From assembly GCF_014207565.1 (NCBI RefSeq), contig NZ_JACHGJ010000001.1, positions 806,001 through 870,000 of the forward strand: a stretch of 64,000 bases of DNA, written 5' to 3'. Shown piece by piece: positions 26,317 through 36,829 of this stretch; position 1 is the stretch's first letter, and each line of letters starts with the position of its first letter. Source of the DNA: Spirochaeta isovalerica (GTDB taxonomy: Bacteria > Spirochaetota > Spirochaetia > DSM-2461). Below the pieces are notes generated by a model. That model searched no databases, was not told the origin of the DNA, and saw only the letters and a program-made list of their open reading frames with translations. The translations under genes were made by a program, and so were the position numbers.

Positions 26317-27809
26317 AAACCGATAATCCTGTCGATAAGATCCATCTGGCAATTCTCTTCAATGATACCTGCCAGCCTGTCCAGATGTTCTTCCTGAACC
26401 TCATTCAACGACCGGGGAATCCCTGAAACAGTCCATCCGATAGACTCGAGCCAACGCCTCCGGAATCCCGGTTCATTGAAAACACCGTGAAAGTATGTTC
26501 CCCAGATTCTACCGTCCAGGGAAACCGCGCCGTCCTCTTCTCCGGTGTTCTTGATAAATAGCGGAAAAGCACCTTCTTTCAAAACCGATTCTCCCATATG
26601 AATTTCATACCCTGTTACCGGTTCATTGAAATTTTGGAGAAAACCTCTATCCGTAGCGGGATGCCCCTGTACTCTGACAGTCTTTTTTTCCCTGTTAAAA
26701 TGAGTTTTGACGGGAAGCAGTTTCATTCCTTCCGTATCCCCCGGATCCCCTTCGAGTCCGAAGGGATCCGAAATGGACAGACCGAGCATCTGAAATCCTC
26801 CGCAGATACCGGTCACCGGAGTACCGGTCTCTGCCAGATCGATAATTTTACGCTCCATCCCCGTCTCCCTCATCCATTTCAAATCAGCGGCCGTTGTTTT
26901 ACTGCCGGGAATAATAATGGCCGAAGGAAAACCGATTTCTCCCGGATGGTCCACAAGGCGAATGCCGACCCCCTTTTCCAGAAGAAGGGCATCAAAATCA
27001 TCGTAATTTGACATGCGGGGAAGCTGTATGACAACGATATCCACCGGACCTCCGCCGAATCGCCGGTTCTTTTCCACAAAAACCGAATCTTCCTGTGCGA
27101 GACCGGGATCAGCCATCCAGGGAATGACGCCGACAGTTTTTCTTCCGCCGGTCAAATCCTCAAGCATTTTTAATCCCGGTTCAAGAAGAGAAACATCTCC
27201 CCGGAATTTGTTAATAAGAAATCCCTTTATTAAAGCCTTCTCATCGGCATCCAATAGTTCAACCGTGCCATAGAGGGAAGCGAAGACCCCGCCGCGGTCA
27301 ATATCGGCGGCAAGCAGAACCGGGGCATTCAAATACTGCGCCACGGCCATATTGACGATTTCCGAATCTTTAAGATTAATTTCGGCAGGACTGCCGGCCC
27401 CTTCGCAAATGACGAGATCGTATCGGGATGTCAGGCTGTCAAGAGATTCCCGGACGTGGTTCCATAGCCTTTCTTTCGTTTTATAATAATCGGAGGCTTC
27501 CAGATCCTTCCAGGGTTTCCCCATGACTACGATCTGCGATTTCATAAAGCCGTGTGGCTTGATCAGAACAGGATTCATTTCAACAGAGGTCTCCAGCCTG
27601 GAGGCAGCGGCCTGAAGAGCCTGCGCCCGGCCGATTTCCAGCCCGTCGGGTGTGACAAATGAATTAAGTGCCATATTCTGGGCTTTGAACGGGGCGACGG
27701 AAAGCCCTCTGTTGTTGTAAATGCGGCACAGGGCAGCGACGATCAGGCTTTTTCCCACATCGGAGCCTGTGCCCTGAATCATCAGGGTTTTAGCTTTTCG
27801 ATTTTTCAC
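26313..27809 (-). CDS. cobQ: Cobyric acid synthase
   Basis: 498 residues from GTG 27809, which has GGAGGG four bases upstream. The open frame continues back to 27923, but that part lies in the riboswitch and is not coding. Amidoligase with the ATP motif GTGSDVGKS at residue 12, DRGGVFAS, and a C-terminal glutaminase domain with GICGGFQMLG and FHGVF. Amidates four side chains of cobyrinic acid. First gene of the seven-gene cobalamin operon. Confidence 0.93.
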   Translation of the reverse strand: MKNRKAKTLMIQGTGSDVGKSLIVAALCRIYNNRGLSVAPFKAQNMALNSFVTPDGLEIGRAQALQAAASRLETSVEMNPVLIKPHGFMKSQIVVMGKPWKDLEASDYYKTKERLWNHVRESLDSLTSRYDLVICEGAGSPAEINLKDSEIVNMAVAQYLNAPVLLAADIDRGGVFASLYGTVELLDADEKALIKGFLINKFRGDVSLLEPGLKMLEDLTGGRKTVGVIPWMADPGLAQEDSVFVEKNRRFGGGPVDIVVIQLPRMSNYDDFDALLLEKGVGIRLVDHPGEIGFPSAIIIPGSKTTAADLKWMRETGMERKIIDLAETGTPVTGICGGFQMLGLSISDPFGLEGDPGDTEGMKLLPVKTHFNREKKTVRVQGHPATDRGFLQNFNEPVTGYEIHMGESVLKEGAFPLFIKNTGEEDGAVSLDGRIWGTYFHGVFNEPGFRRRWLESIGWTVSGIPRSLNEVQEEHLDRLAGIIEENCQMDLIDRIIGL

Positions 27810-27845
27810 TACTCCCTCCACGAAGAGCAACAAAGACAGATTTAA

Positions 27846-27998
27846 GCAGCAGGTCTCCTGGCTTGCGGGACTTTGCCGAAGGCCTTCCCGGAACTGAATC
27901 CAGTGGCATCTTCTCCGGCACACACCCGTTTACAGTGGCGGGACCGCTCCGGAATTAAACCGGATTCCCTTTTAAGATCATCATTCTGATCACTGCTG
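27846..27998 (-). promoter_or_regulatory. Cobalamin riboswitch
   Basis: On the minus strand the element contains the B12 box AGCCAGGAGACCTGC (27863-27849), the conserved core GGAGCGGTCCCGCCACTGT (around 27950-27930) and closing helix P1 made by CAGCAG (27998-27993) and CTGCTG (27852-27847). The GTG start and ribosome site of cobQ lie 27-37 bases downstream. No terminator hairpin is visible, so control is probably at translation. Confidence 0.95.
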
Positions 27999-28095
27999 GC
28001 TTACAATAGCATAGAAAAAGAAGGTCGAAAAGAGTTTTTTACCGAAGCCTCCTGTATTATACTGTCAGGTAAAGATCAGACATGAAGGACGGTAC

Positions 28096-28479
28096 GTGAC
28101 TATGAAGAAAATTATATCCACAGATGAGGCGCCCGCTGCAATCGGCCCCTATTCGCAGGCTGTTGAAGCAAATGGAACCATTTATATATCCGGCCAGATT
28201 CCGCTCGACCCGACAACAGGGAAAATGGTCGATGGAGGTATTGCCGAACAGACCGACCGTGTTCTAAAAAACATTCAGGCGATTCTGGAAGCTTCGGGCT
28301 TAAGTCTTGCTAATGTGGTTAAGTCCACAGTGCTTCTCAAGGACATCGGTGATTTCAAAGCGATGAATGAGGTATACGGTCGTTATTATAAAGAAAATCC
28401 CCCGGCCAGAGCGGCGTTTCAGGTAGGAGCCCTTCCTCTTGATGCATTGGTTGAAATCGAAACCATAGCTGTCAGGTAA
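28096..28479 (+). CDS. ridA: RidA family enamine/imine deaminase
   Basis: 127 residues from GTG 28096, or 125 from ATG 28102; AAGGA at 28085-28089 suits the GTG better. RidA signature: GPYSQAVEANGTIYISGQIP at residue 18 and the C-terminal arginine-containing PARAAFQVGALPLDALVEIE. Hydrolyses reactive 2-aminoacrylate formed by PLP enzymes. A TATACT -10 box lies near 28056. Convergent with the PilZ membrane gene, sharing eight bases. Confidence 0.95.
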   Translation: MTMKKIISTDEAPAAIGPYSQAVEANGTIYISGQIPLDPTTGKMVDGGIAEQTDRVLKNIQAILEASGLSLANVVKSTVLLKDIGDFKAMNEVYGRYYKENPPARAAFQVGALPLDALVEIETIAVR

Positions 28480-29608
28480 TTTTCTTGAGCTTGCTGATTA
28501 ATCGGTAGGGAGTATCCTCGGCTTCTTCCTCACACATTCGATAGTAATCGTCTATATGGAGTTCCCGTTTCTTTCCTCCGAGTTTCCGTACCGATTTTAT
28601 CAGTTTCTTCATTGATGCTCTGTCTTCTCTCGAAAGGCTTGAAAACTGAAGCCCGTATAAATACATATCACCGTTTTTTCTTTTCCACACGACATGACAG
28701 CCTACGGAATGAGAAACCTGATTCACGATAAAATGCAGACGGCACCTGGTGCCCGTATCAAGAACCATATTGGTTCCGACTGCGCAACCGCTTTTCGAGA
28801 TATCGGAAAGCTTCACGGGCTGAGAATGTCCCCCCCATTCCAGGGCCAGATCAAAGGACATGATAAAACGCCGGCTCGATCGTCTTTCATCTCCTTCCCC
28901 TCCATCGTTATCGAAAGATGCGGCTTCCCTGAGCCTCTCAATAAGATGGTCGAGCCCCTCCTTCTGTACATCATCAACTTTTAAGAACATCAGCCCGTAT
29001 CCGTAGTATTTCTCGGTTTCCCTGGCTATGCGCATAACTCTGGCATGGAGAGATATATGAAAACTGCCGCAGACGATAAGTACGGGAACTTCGACCCCGA
29101 CATCAATCAGAAAATCGGCAAAGAGATAACAGCCTCCCCGGGAAATATCGGAAATGATAACATTACGGTCCATTCCCAGAAATTTCAAATATATATCGAT
29201 CTCATAGCGCTGATCCTGCTCCCACCATCGCAGACGGGGATGAAAATAAGGCGCGATAAGATGACGGCGGAAAAAAAGAAGCGCTACGAAAAACAGGGCC
29301 CCGTTCATGGCCAGAACAAGGAGGGCCGAAGCGAAGGGATTAAAAAAAAGAGCCGCTATATTATATAGAATCATTATGAGGGCTGAAGAAATGAGAACCC
29401 ACCAGCCCCACTTTTTCACCATCCAGATGGACAGGGCACAAACCGGATACAGAACCAGGATTATGATGTCATATAAAGGGAGTCGGCTGAGAATACTGCC
29501 GTAACCGACCAGAGGAACCATGCTTAATGCGGCATTAAAAACGAGAATCGCAACAGGTGAAATGAGAAACAGAACTGAAATAAGAACAATACTGAGTGGC
29601 TTTCTCAT
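28472..29608 (-). CDS. Membrane protein with two C-terminal PilZ domains
   Basis: 378 residues. Four hydrophobic segments (about 6-28, 45-64, 70-90 and 95-113) precede two PilZ-type domains: one at about 130-225 with DISRGGCYLF, and one at about 240-350 with RRSSRRF and DISKSGCAVG. Only the second has a full arginine motif, so it is the likelier c-di-GMP site; the first may be degenerate. The layout suggests a membrane device answering c-di-GMP. Ribosome site AAGGGG. No neighbour in the same direction. Confidence 0.8.
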   Translation of the reverse strand: MRKPLSIVLISVLFLISPVAILVFNAALSMVPLVGYGSILSRLPLYDIIILVLYPVCALSIWMVKKWGWWVLISSALIMILYNIAALFFNPFASALLVLAMNGALFFVALLFFRRHLIAPYFHPRLRWWEQDQRYEIDIYLKFLGMDRNVIISDISRGGCYLFADFLIDVGVEVPVLIVCGSFHISLHARVMRIARETEKYYGYGLMFLKVDDVQKEGLDHLIERLREAASFDNDGGEGDERRSSRRFIMSFDLALEWGGHSQPVKLSDISKSGCAVGTNMVLDTGTRCRLHFIVNQVSHSVGCHVVWKRKNGDMYLYGLQFSSLSREDRASMKKLIKSVRKLGGKKRELHIDDYYRMCEEEAEDTPYRLISKLKKIT

Positions 29609-29678
29609 AATGACAACCCCTTTTCAGTTTGATTTTAACATAATGAAATCCAATTATCAAATATGATATGGGAATGAC

Positions 29679-29706
29679 TTGAAAATCGATAAGCAGGTTT
29701 TACAAT
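29679..29706 (+). promoter_or_regulatory. Leaderless-type promoter of the C25-like lipoprotein gene
   Basis: TTGAAA (29679-29684), 16-base spacer, TACAAT (29701-29706), then six bases to the ATG at 29713. No Shine-Dalgarno sequence. Confidence 0.6.
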
Positions 29707-29712
29707 TTAAAT

Positions 29713-30909
29713 ATGGGATACAGATTTTATTCCTTTTTAATCTTTATCATGCTTCTGCCGTTGTCCGGTTGTTCAGTCATGATGCTCGATCCTCTTCCGG
29801 CGGATACAAGCCCGTCGGAAATACTGCTTGTCATAGAACAATCCCGATTCGCCGAACTTGAAGATTCGCTTAACCAGTATGCCCGGGATATCAGTGCCGA
29901 AGGCGGTTCTGTTGAAATTCGGACATTTCCCTCCAGCGGCGATCCCGCTTCATTGCGCGCTATGATATCAGACCGGGGAGATTCGATCAGCGGTTCTTTT
30001 TTTGTCGGGGATCTGCCGGCGGTGTGGTATGAACAGAACGCTTTCGGAAAACTGGAAGAGTTTCCCGTGGATCTTTACTATATGGATCTCGATGCGGTCT
30101 GGACTGACAGCGATGATGATGGTAAATATGACGATCACAGCCCTCTGGAAATAACCCACTATGTCTCAAGGATAACAGGCGATAACCGGGAACTCATTTC
30201 CTATTTCTCCAAACTGCACAATTACCGCACAGGTAATTACTCCTATCTGGGCGGCGCTTTCATTTTCAAAGATGAAGACTGGTTCGACACTTACCGCGGT
30301 TCCTCTTTCGGCCTGGATCGTATGTACGAGTCGGTACGAATCAGAGAGAAGGCTGCGGAAACACTCAAGGACGATTATCTTTATAACGTCGCCTATGAGG
30401 GGGCTGATTATGTCTACCAGTGGATACATGCGACACCCACGTCCCTTTATATCAGCGACGGCTCATCCTACAGCACTTTCCGTTACAGTGAGATTGAGCA
30501 GTACAATACAAAAGGGCGTTTTATTAATATGTTCAATTGCAAAGGTGCCCGATTTACCCAGGCCAATCTGGCTATGGCTTATCTTAACGGAACCGATACA
30601 GGCCTGGCCGTTACGGGATCTACGAAAGTCGGGGGCAATTACTATCCTCTGGAATTCCATCGGACGCTCACAGCCGGCAGCAGCTGGGGAAATGCCTATA
30701 AATCATGGTATAATTATTTCGGCAGGAGCGATGACGAATGGTTCCTCGGGATGATAATTCTTGGCGATCCGACTCTCCGGATAATCGACGCTGAAGTCGA
30801 CCGTACAATCACGCGCAACTCCTTCAGCCAGCTCGTACCACCTGACGATGAAACGAAATCAAGACTGGGAGAGGTCCTTATCCTTTTTGATGATATTAAT
30901 CTCGAATAA
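29713..30909 (+). CDS. Lipoprotein resembling gingipain (C25) caspase-fold peptidases
   Basis: 398 residues. The signal peptide ends in a lipobox (LPLSGC, cysteine at residue 20). The rest resembles the C25 catalytic module: FVGDLPAVWYE, the acidic strand DLYYMDLDAVWTDSDDDGKYD, then a histidine in QWIHATP near residue 240 and a cysteine in FNCKGARFT near residue 277, followed by a Gly-rich stretch and GDPTLRI. In gingipains the dyad is HG...C; here HG is HA, so activity is uncertain. Surface or periplasmic lipoprotein. Its last 51 bases overlap the convergent gene. Confidence 0.65.
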   Translation: MGYRFYSFLIFIMLLPLSGCSVMMLDPLPADTSPSEILLVIEQSRFAELEDSLNQYARDISAEGGSVEIRTFPSSGDPASLRAMISDRGDSISGSFFVGDLPAVWYEQNAFGKLEEFPVDLYYMDLDAVWTDSDDDGKYDDHSPLEITHYVSRITGDNRELISYFSKLHNYRTGNYSYLGGAFIFKDEDWFDTYRGSSFGLDRMYESVRIREKAAETLKDDYLYNVAYEGADYVYQWIHATPTSLYISDGSSYSTFRYSEIEQYNTKGRFINMFNCKGARFTQANLAMAYLNGTDTGLAVTGSTKVGGNYYPLEFHRTLTAGSSWGNAYKSWYNYFGRSDDEWFLGMIILGDPTLRIIDAEVDRTITRNSFSQLVPPDDETKSRLGEVLILFDDINLE

Positions 30910-32355
30910 TCTCTTTTTATTTAAATGATTGGACTCAAAACAATAAAGAGTCATTCTACCGGTCCGTTTATATATATAATCTCTGATAACCGTTCTGACG
31001 CTTTCCATAGCCAGTGGACCGCTGACTGATAAAATCAGTCCCGCGGCATTTCCCCGGCGCAGAGCTTTATAGAGAATCCGGCTTTTTCTGTACAATTTGT
31101 ATGTACGGTAACTCTCTCTGAAACGGGGAAAACGCGTTGAAAACCATTCTCCCGCCAGTTCATCTCCAATATTCTTTGCCGTTATGAGAAAATCGAGGGA
31201 AATATTGTCGAGTAGAAAAGTGCCGAAAAGAATCCTGCTGTAAGCCAGGAGAGATATCATGTAAAAAGAATCAAACAGATCGACAAGTCTCAATCGGTGA
31301 TAGAAGTTTTTGCTTCTGCTGTAGGGTCCGGCGATGGCTAGAAACATATGATAAAGCTGCTGCCTGTCGGATACACCTTTCGGGGCGGCCGGATTGTACT
31401 GACCGGCGGTACGGACCGGTATCTGCAGAAGCCGTTTCATGAAGTTTCTTTTTTTATTGAACCGGTATTCAACACCGTTAAAATCAAGATCTTTTTCAGG
31501 ACTGATTCCGTATTTTTCGAGATATTGCTGATAAATCAGATAAGCCTCTTCAAATAGGGCTGAACGGTATATGCTGTTTTCCGGATCAATTAGTTTTTCG
31601 ATTTCCGCTGCCTCTGTGCGGATTCTATCACGGGAGAATGACTCGAGTTTCTTTTCGAGAATCGCATTCCTTCCGCCGTAGAGAACCATAATGTAATAGA
31701 AGCTTTTCGTGAGTATGAGGGAATAATAATGGCGCCAGATTAATTCTGTAAAAAAGAGGGAAAAAAGTGAAGCGCCCATACTGATAAAAATGGAAGGGAG
31801 ACCTATGAGGGGAATAAAAAGCAGCCTGATGATCTTTCCCGTAACGCGCCCCTTTCTGAAGACCCTGAGAAAAGGGATTTTTCTGTATATGAGCCCGTAG
31901 TATTCCCCTATTCTGTTAACCCGTAGAAACCAGGATATTCGGGTTCTGGATAATCTTTCGACTCGTCTGTTCCCTTTCCACAATTCCTCCAGATCATTCA
32001 TAAGAAGAAAAGAGCATTTTATGAGATCCGATAAAGAGAAGGAAAATTTCAGCTTATCGTTTTTTTCCCTGCTGTAAGCTGTCTGCGCAATAAGAAGAAT
32101 GGTCCTGAAATCGTCCCGTATATGATTGGAACTGACAAATGGTGTTTGAATCTTTTTTTTCAGAAATTCTTCAAAAACAGCGAAAGCTTCCCTCTCTTCC
32201 CCCTTTTCGGGAAAATCCTGACGAAGCTTTTGAAGGTGTTTCAGCCTGATTCTGCGGATTATAAGCTTTCCTATAAAGAAGCGGATAACAAGCGGAATAA
32301 TTATGAGAGCAAAGAGAAAGGGGAGTACAAGTTTAAAGATAATTACGGGCTCCAT
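30859..32355 (-). CDS. Unknown membrane protein at the end of the hut operon
   Basis: 498 residues, very basic. One membrane segment lies at about 8-30 and one or two more at about 180-215. The remainder is helical and rich in R, K, Y and F (for example SYRTYKLYRKSRILYK). No family recognised; a spirochaete-restricted protein is my guess. It starts 16 bases after the hutI stop, without a good ribosome site, so it is probably in the hut transcript by position only. The 3' end overlaps the lipoprotein gene by 51 bases. Confidence 0.6.
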   Translation of the reverse strand: MEPVIIFKLVLPFLFALIIIPLVIRFFIGKLIIRRIRLKHLQKLRQDFPEKGEEREAFAVFEEFLKKKIQTPFVSSNHIRDDFRTILLIAQTAYSREKNDKLKFSFSLSDLIKCSFLLMNDLEELWKGNRRVERLSRTRISWFLRVNRIGEYYGLIYRKIPFLRVFRKGRVTGKIIRLLFIPLIGLPSIFISMGASLFSLFFTELIWRHYYSLILTKSFYYIMVLYGGRNAILEKKLESFSRDRIRTEAAEIEKLIDPENSIYRSALFEEAYLIYQQYLEKYGISPEKDLDFNGVEYRFNKKRNFMKRLLQIPVRTAGQYNPAAPKGVSDRQQLYHMFLAIAGPYSRSKNFYHRLRLVDLFDSFYMISLLAYSRILFGTFLLDNISLDFLITAKNIGDELAGEWFSTRFPRFRESYRTYKLYRKSRILYKALRRGNAAGLILSVSGPLAMESVRTVIRDYIYKRTGRMTLYCFESNHLNKKRLFEINIIKKDKDLSQS

Positions 32356-32370
32356 ACTGTCAGCAGTATG

Positions 32371-33597
32371 TCACACCTTTACCCCTTTTTTCCAGATGGC
32401 AGAAGGCTTGATTTTCCCCTGATTGTATAGGATTTCTCTGTAATCATCTGTCGGGAACATAATAAAATCAGCAAGCAGACCTTCTTTGAGGATGCCTCTG
32501 TCTCCAAGATCCAGAGCGGCTGCGGCGCGGCAGGTGATTGCGGCAAAAGTCTCCGCGCTTGACAGCTTTTCCGCTGCGCTGATTAGCGATGCCTGCATCA
32601 GCAGATCGCCCATAGGCGCAGAACCGGGATTCCAGTCAGTCGAGATTGCCAGCGAAGCCCCTTTATCGAGAAGTTTGCGGGCCGGCGCATAATTCATTCC
32701 CAAACCGATTGAACAGCCTGGCAGAGCGACAGCGACTGTTGTTGAAGCCGCGAGGAGATCAATATCCTCTTCGCTTATGCTCTCGAGATGATCTGCGCTG
32801 AGAGCATGGGCGGAAACAGCAATTGAACTGGTGCCGGAAGAAAACTGGTCGGCATGTACGGTCAGCTTAAACCCCATATCGGAAGCCTGCCTCAGAAAAT
32901 AGGCGCCATCATCTTTTGAAAAAGCCCCCCGGTCGATAAAGATATCGGCCCTATCGGCGAGATTCTCTTTTTTCACATCGGGCAGAATCTCATGAAGGAC
33001 ATAATCGATATACTCTCTATCGGTTCCATCAAAATCAAAAGGCCTGATGTGGGCCGATAAAGCTGTGGGTATCAAATCTATCGGAAGTTCCCCATCAGCC
33101 CTGCCAATTACCCGGAGAACTTTCAGTTCACTTTCCCGGTCAAGACCGTAACCGCTTTTGACCTCGCAAGTCGTAACGCCTTCTCTCAGATGCCTGAGAG
33201 CCCGTTTCCGCAATCCCTCAAACAGTTCTCCGGAAGAAGCTTTCCTTGTGCCTCGGACAGAGACATTGATTCCGCCACCCTCTTCGGCAATTTCAAGATA
33301 GGTTTTTCCGGCTATTCTCGAAGCATAATCCCCGGCTCTCGATCCGCCCCAGCAGATATGTGTGTGTACATCAATCAGGCCGGGAAGGCAGACCGCATCG
33401 CCTTCGATAGTTTGAACCGCCGCCGAAGGGTAGTCTCTTTTAAGCTCATCGTAGGCTCCGACTGCCGAAATCCGGTCACCTTCAACCACCAGCGCTCCGT
33501 CGCGAATTATTTGCAGCTGAGAATCGGACACAGCCCCTTTCAGTGGAATCCCGTCCAATGTCAGAAGCTGAGAAAAAGGTCCGATAAGCGTCATCAC
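32371..33597 (-). CDS. hutI: Imidazolonepropionase
   Basis: 408 residues, amidohydrolase fold with [12 protein letters not shown] near residue 75, the metal/active-site HADQFSS near residue 245, and [10 protein letters not shown] near residue 320. Opens 4-imidazolone-5-propionate to formiminoglutamate in histidine breakdown. The start (GTG 33597 or ATG 33594) overlaps the hutU stop, so the two are translationally coupled. Confidence 0.95.
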   Translation of the reverse strand: MMTLIGPFSQLLTLDGIPLKGAVSDSQLQIIRDGALVVEGDRISAVGAYDELKRDYPSAAVQTIEGDAVCLPGLIDVHTHICWGGSRAGDYASRIAGKTYLEIAEEGGGINVSVRGTRKASSGELFEGLRKRALRHLREGVTTCEVKSGYGLDRESELKVLRVIGRADGELPIDLIPTALSAHIRPFDFDGTDREYIDYVLHEILPDVKKENLADRADIFIDRGAFSKDDGAYFLRQASDMGFKLTVHADQFSSGTSSIAVSAHALSADHLESISEEDIDLLAASTTVAVALPGCSIGLGMNYAPARKLLDKGASLAISTDWNPGSAPMGDLLMQASLISAAEKLSSAETFAAITCRAAAALDLGDRGILKEGLLADFIMFPTDDYREILYNQGKIKPSAIWKKGVKV

Positions 33598-35264
33598 CTT
33601 TTAACGCCCTGCGATTCCGCTGTTTGCAGAGCCAGATCGTACCCCGCATCGGCATGGCGGAAAATACCCATTGCCGGATCGTTATAAAGCACCCGTTTCA
33701 AGCATCGATCTGCCCTTTCCGTACCGTCTGCTACAATAACCATACCCGCGTGCTGGGAGTATCCTATACCCACACCGCCTCCGTGATGGAAGGAAACCCA
33801 GGTGGCACCTCCGCTGGTATTGGACATTAGATTGAGCAGAGGCCAGTCAGAAACAGCATCCGACCCGTCTTTCATACCTTCCGTTTCCCTATGGGGAGAC
33901 GCAACGGATCCGCAATCCAGATGATCTCTTCCGATAACAATCGGCCCTTTCACTTTTCCGCTTCTTACAAGTTCATTGAAAATTAGACCGGCTTTCTCCC
34001 GCTCTCCCAGACCAAGCCAGCAGATTCGGCTTGGAAGCCCCTGCCAGGCCACTTTCTCCTCCGCCTGATCGAGCCAGTTGATGAGATGTTTGTTTTCGGG
34101 GAAAGCTTCTCTCAGCGCATCATCGGTCGCTTTGATATCGGCAGGATCGCCCGACAAAGCCACCCAGCGGAAGGGGCCTTTACCCTCACAGAACAGAGGT
34201 CTGATGTAAGCGGGCACAAATCCCGGGAAATCAAAAGCATCAGCCTCTCCCCCCTCTCTCGCAAACTCTCTCAGATTATTCCCGTAATCAAATGTTCTGG
34301 CTCCCCGCTTCTGCAGTTCAAGCATATAGCCCACGTGACGAGCCATACTTTTAATCGACCGTATGCGGTATTCGGAGGGATCCGATGACCGCAGAGCATC
34401 TGCCTCGGCCAGAGACAATCCGTTGGGAATATATCCGTTTACCGGATCGTGCGCCGAAGTCTGGTCTGTCAGAACATCGGGAGTGATATTATCGGCGATA
34501 AGCCTTTCCAGCATGTCTCCGACATCGCTGACAAGCCCGATAGAAAGGGCTTCACCCTTCTCTTTCGCTTCAAGAGCCCATTTCACGGCTTCTTCATAAG
34601 AGTCAGTCATTTTATCGACATAGCGCGTATCAAGTCTTTTCTTTATTCTTTCGGGATCGACATCAGCGCAGATACAAACCGCTCCCGCCATTGTCGCGGC
34701 GAGGGGCTGGGCGCCGCCCATTCCACCGGCTCCCCCTGTGACAAGCAGCCTTCCTTTCAGGTCTCCCCCGAAATACTTGGCGCCGCAGGAGGCGAAAGTT
34801 TCATAAGTCCCCTGAAGGATTCCCTGCGTTCCTATGTAAATCCAGCTCCCAGCGGTCATCTGGCCGTACATCATCAATCCCGCATCTTTCAGCTGATTGA
34901 AATGGTCCCAGTTAGCCCAGTGAGGAACAAGGTTACTGTTCGCAATAAGCACCCGGGGCGCTTCATCGTGGGTTCTGACAATGCCGACGGCTTTTCCCGA
35001 TTGTACGAGAAGGCTTTCATCCTCTTCCAGTTCCAGGAGATGTTTAATGATTTTCTTCGCATCTTCCGGAGTTCTGGCCGCCTGTCCGGTTCCGCCGTAT
35101 ACGACCAGATCTTCCGGCTTTTCCGCAACTTCCCTGTCCAGGTTGTTGAGAAACATACGCAGGACAGCTTCAGTCTGCCAGCTTTTTGCGTGAAGTTCCG
35201 GTCCTCTGGGAGCTTTATACTCAGGATGTTTGGCATATTTTTCAATAAAGTCCGAATAATTCAT
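33594..35264 (-). CDS. hutU: Urocanate hydratase
   Basis: 556 residues from ATG 35264. GGAGG sits five bases upstream; an ATG at 35276 is just in front of that site and is unlikely. Contains the family's [12 protein letters not shown]-binding glycine-rich loop near residue 170 and the conserved [13 protein letters not shown] near residue 440. Converts urocanate to imidazolonepropionate using tightly bound NAD. Overlaps hutH by 23 bases. Confidence 0.96.
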   Translation of the reverse strand: MNYSDFIEKYAKHPEYKAPRGPELHAKSWQTEAVLRMFLNNLDREVAEKPEDLVVYGGTGQAARTPEDAKKIIKHLLELEEDESLLVQSGKAVGIVRTHDEAPRVLIANSNLVPHWANWDHFNQLKDAGLMMYGQMTAGSWIYIGTQGILQGTYETFASCGAKYFGGDLKGRLLVTGGAGGMGGAQPLAATMAGAVCICADVDPERIKKRLDTRYVDKMTDSYEEAVKWALEAKEKGEALSIGLVSDVGDMLERLIADNITPDVLTDQTSAHDPVNGYIPNGLSLAEADALRSSDPSEYRIRSIKSMARHVGYMLELQKRGARTFDYGNNLREFAREGGEADAFDFPGFVPAYIRPLFCEGKGPFRWVALSGDPADIKATDDALREAFPENKHLINWLDQAEEKVAWQGLPSRICWLGLGEREKAGLIFNELVRSGKVKGPIVIGRDHLDCGSVASPHRETEGMKDGSDAVSDWPLLNLMSNTSGGATWVSFHHGGGVGIGYSQHAGMVIVADGTERADRCLKRVLYNDPAMGIFRHADAGYDLALQTAESQGVKR

Positions 35265-36810
35265 TATTTCCTCCATGGATATCTATCTCGAAATCTTCCG
35301 ATGCTTTTTCAGCCGTTTCCACAAGCTTTCCGCTGGCAATAATTTTTCTAGCAGCCTCCAGATCGTGGGCAAATACTCTGTCGACTTCCGCATGGTCTAT
35401 CACTTCCCTGACGGCATGATGACAGCTTTCCAGCACAGGAGCTGATTTCAGAGGTCTCCTGTAATCGAAAGCCTGAGCGGCGCAAACAAGCTCGACAGCC
35501 AGTATCTTTTCAACATTGGTGATAACTTCGTTGACTCTCCGTCCGCTGATAGACCCCATGCTCACATGGTCTTCCTGTCCGAGAGAAGTCGGAACGCTGT
35601 CGGCGCTGGGCGGAAAACAGAGACTTTTGTTTTCCGTAACCAGAGCTGCGGATGTATACTGGGGTATCATAAAACCCGAGTTTATGCCCGTATGCTCCAT
35701 TAGCAGTTTGGGCAGACCCTCGGTTGTCCCTTCCAGTAGCAGATAAGTTCTTCTGTCGGAGATATTACCCAGCTCGCTTGATGCCAGCGTCGAGTAATCA
35801 AGAGGAAGCGCCATAGGCTGGCCGTGGAAATTTCCACCGCTGATGGTCTCTTCCGGATTGAGGATGATGGGATTATCGGTAACGGAGTTCAGTTCCGTCG
35901 TCAGCTGTTCTTTCAGATGCTTCCAGGCATTTCGCGAAGCGCCGTGCACCTGCGGCATGCAACGGATAGAATAAGGGTCCTGAACCCTTTCGCAATGTTC
36001 GTGGGATTTAAGTATCTCCGAGCCGCGAAGCATATGTTCAAGACGGTCAGCCACATAAATGGTTCCCTCATAGGGACGGATCTGATGGAGCTCCTTCTGG
36101 AATGGCTTGGCCGAACCTAAAAGAGCTTCAAGAGACATGGCCCCGATAATATCGGCGCAGTCGAGGATATTTTTCATCCTCTGAAGCGCTTTGACCGCAT
36201 GAGCGGCAATAAACTGGGTTCCGTTGATAAGCGCCAGGCCTTCTTTCGGCCCCAGAAGGACAGGACTGAGATTTTCTCTCTCGAACAACTCGGCTCCGGT
36301 AATGATCTCACCTTTATAATGGACTTTTCCCAAACCGATAAGAGGCAGAAAAAGATGAGCCAGAGGCGCGAGATCCCCCGAAGCTCCGACAGATCCCTGA
36401 GAGGGAACAACCGGGAAAGCCCTGTTCTCTATATGCCAGTTTATCCGTTCCAGAGTTTCCATCTGGATTCCCGAATACCCTTTTGACAGAGCGTGCATTT
36501 TCAGGACCAGCATAAGAGCAGATATTTCCTCATCGACATCATCGCCCATACCCACGCTATGGCTTTTTAAAATATTATATTGAAGAGTCTTTGTATCTTC
36601 TTCTGAAATGATCGTCGTGCAAAGGGGTCCGAATCCCGTATTCACCCCGTAGACGATTTTCCGGCTATTTACGATTGTCTGAACGTCATCACTGCATTTT
36701 CTGATCCGGGCTTCAGCTTTCTCAGAGATGACACCGCGGATCTTTCCTCCGGCCAGCTCGAGAGCCAGACCTGGACTGAGGAGATCCTCACCATAATGGA
36801 ATTCTTTCAT
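35242..36810 (-). CDS. hutH: Histidine ammonia-lyase
   Basis: 522 residues with the MIO prosthetic-group triad Ala-Ser-Gly inside [14 protein letters not shown] near residue 145 and the conserved [10 protein letters not shown] near residue 54. Deaminates histidine to urocanate. AAGGAGA precedes the ATG. It follows the marR gene by 19 bases. Confidence 0.96.
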   Translation of the reverse strand: MKEFHYGEDLLSPGLALELAGGKIRGVISEKAEARIRKCSDDVQTIVNSRKIVYGVNTGFGPLCTTIISEEDTKTLQYNILKSHSVGMGDDVDEEISALMLVLKMHALSKGYSGIQMETLERINWHIENRAFPVVPSQGSVGASGDLAPLAHLFLPLIGLGKVHYKGEIITGAELFERENLSPVLLGPKEGLALINGTQFIAAHAVKALQRMKNILDCADIIGAMSLEALLGSAKPFQKELHQIRPYEGTIYVADRLEHMLRGSEILKSHEHCERVQDPYSIRCMPQVHGASRNAWKHLKEQLTTELNSVTDNPIILNPEETISGGNFHGQPMALPLDYSTLASSELGNISDRRTYLLLEGTTEGLPKLLMEHTGINSGFMIPQYTSAALVTENKSLCFPPSADSVPTSLGQEDHVSMGSISGRRVNEVITNVEKILAVELVCAAQAFDYRRPLKSAPVLESCHHAVREVIDHAEVDRVFAHDLEAARKIIASGKLVETAEKASEDFEIDIHGGNNELFGLY

Positions 36811-36829
36811 TCAAGAACTCTCCTTGCTA

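Noticed and set aside
27810-27923. N-terminal extension of cobQ
   Set aside because: It lies partly in the cobalamin riboswitch, and GTG 27809 has a good ribosome site.
34449-35342. Long plus-strand open frame over hutU/hutH
   Set aside because: Shadow of the well-recognised hutU and hutH genes; no start signal and no recognisable protein.
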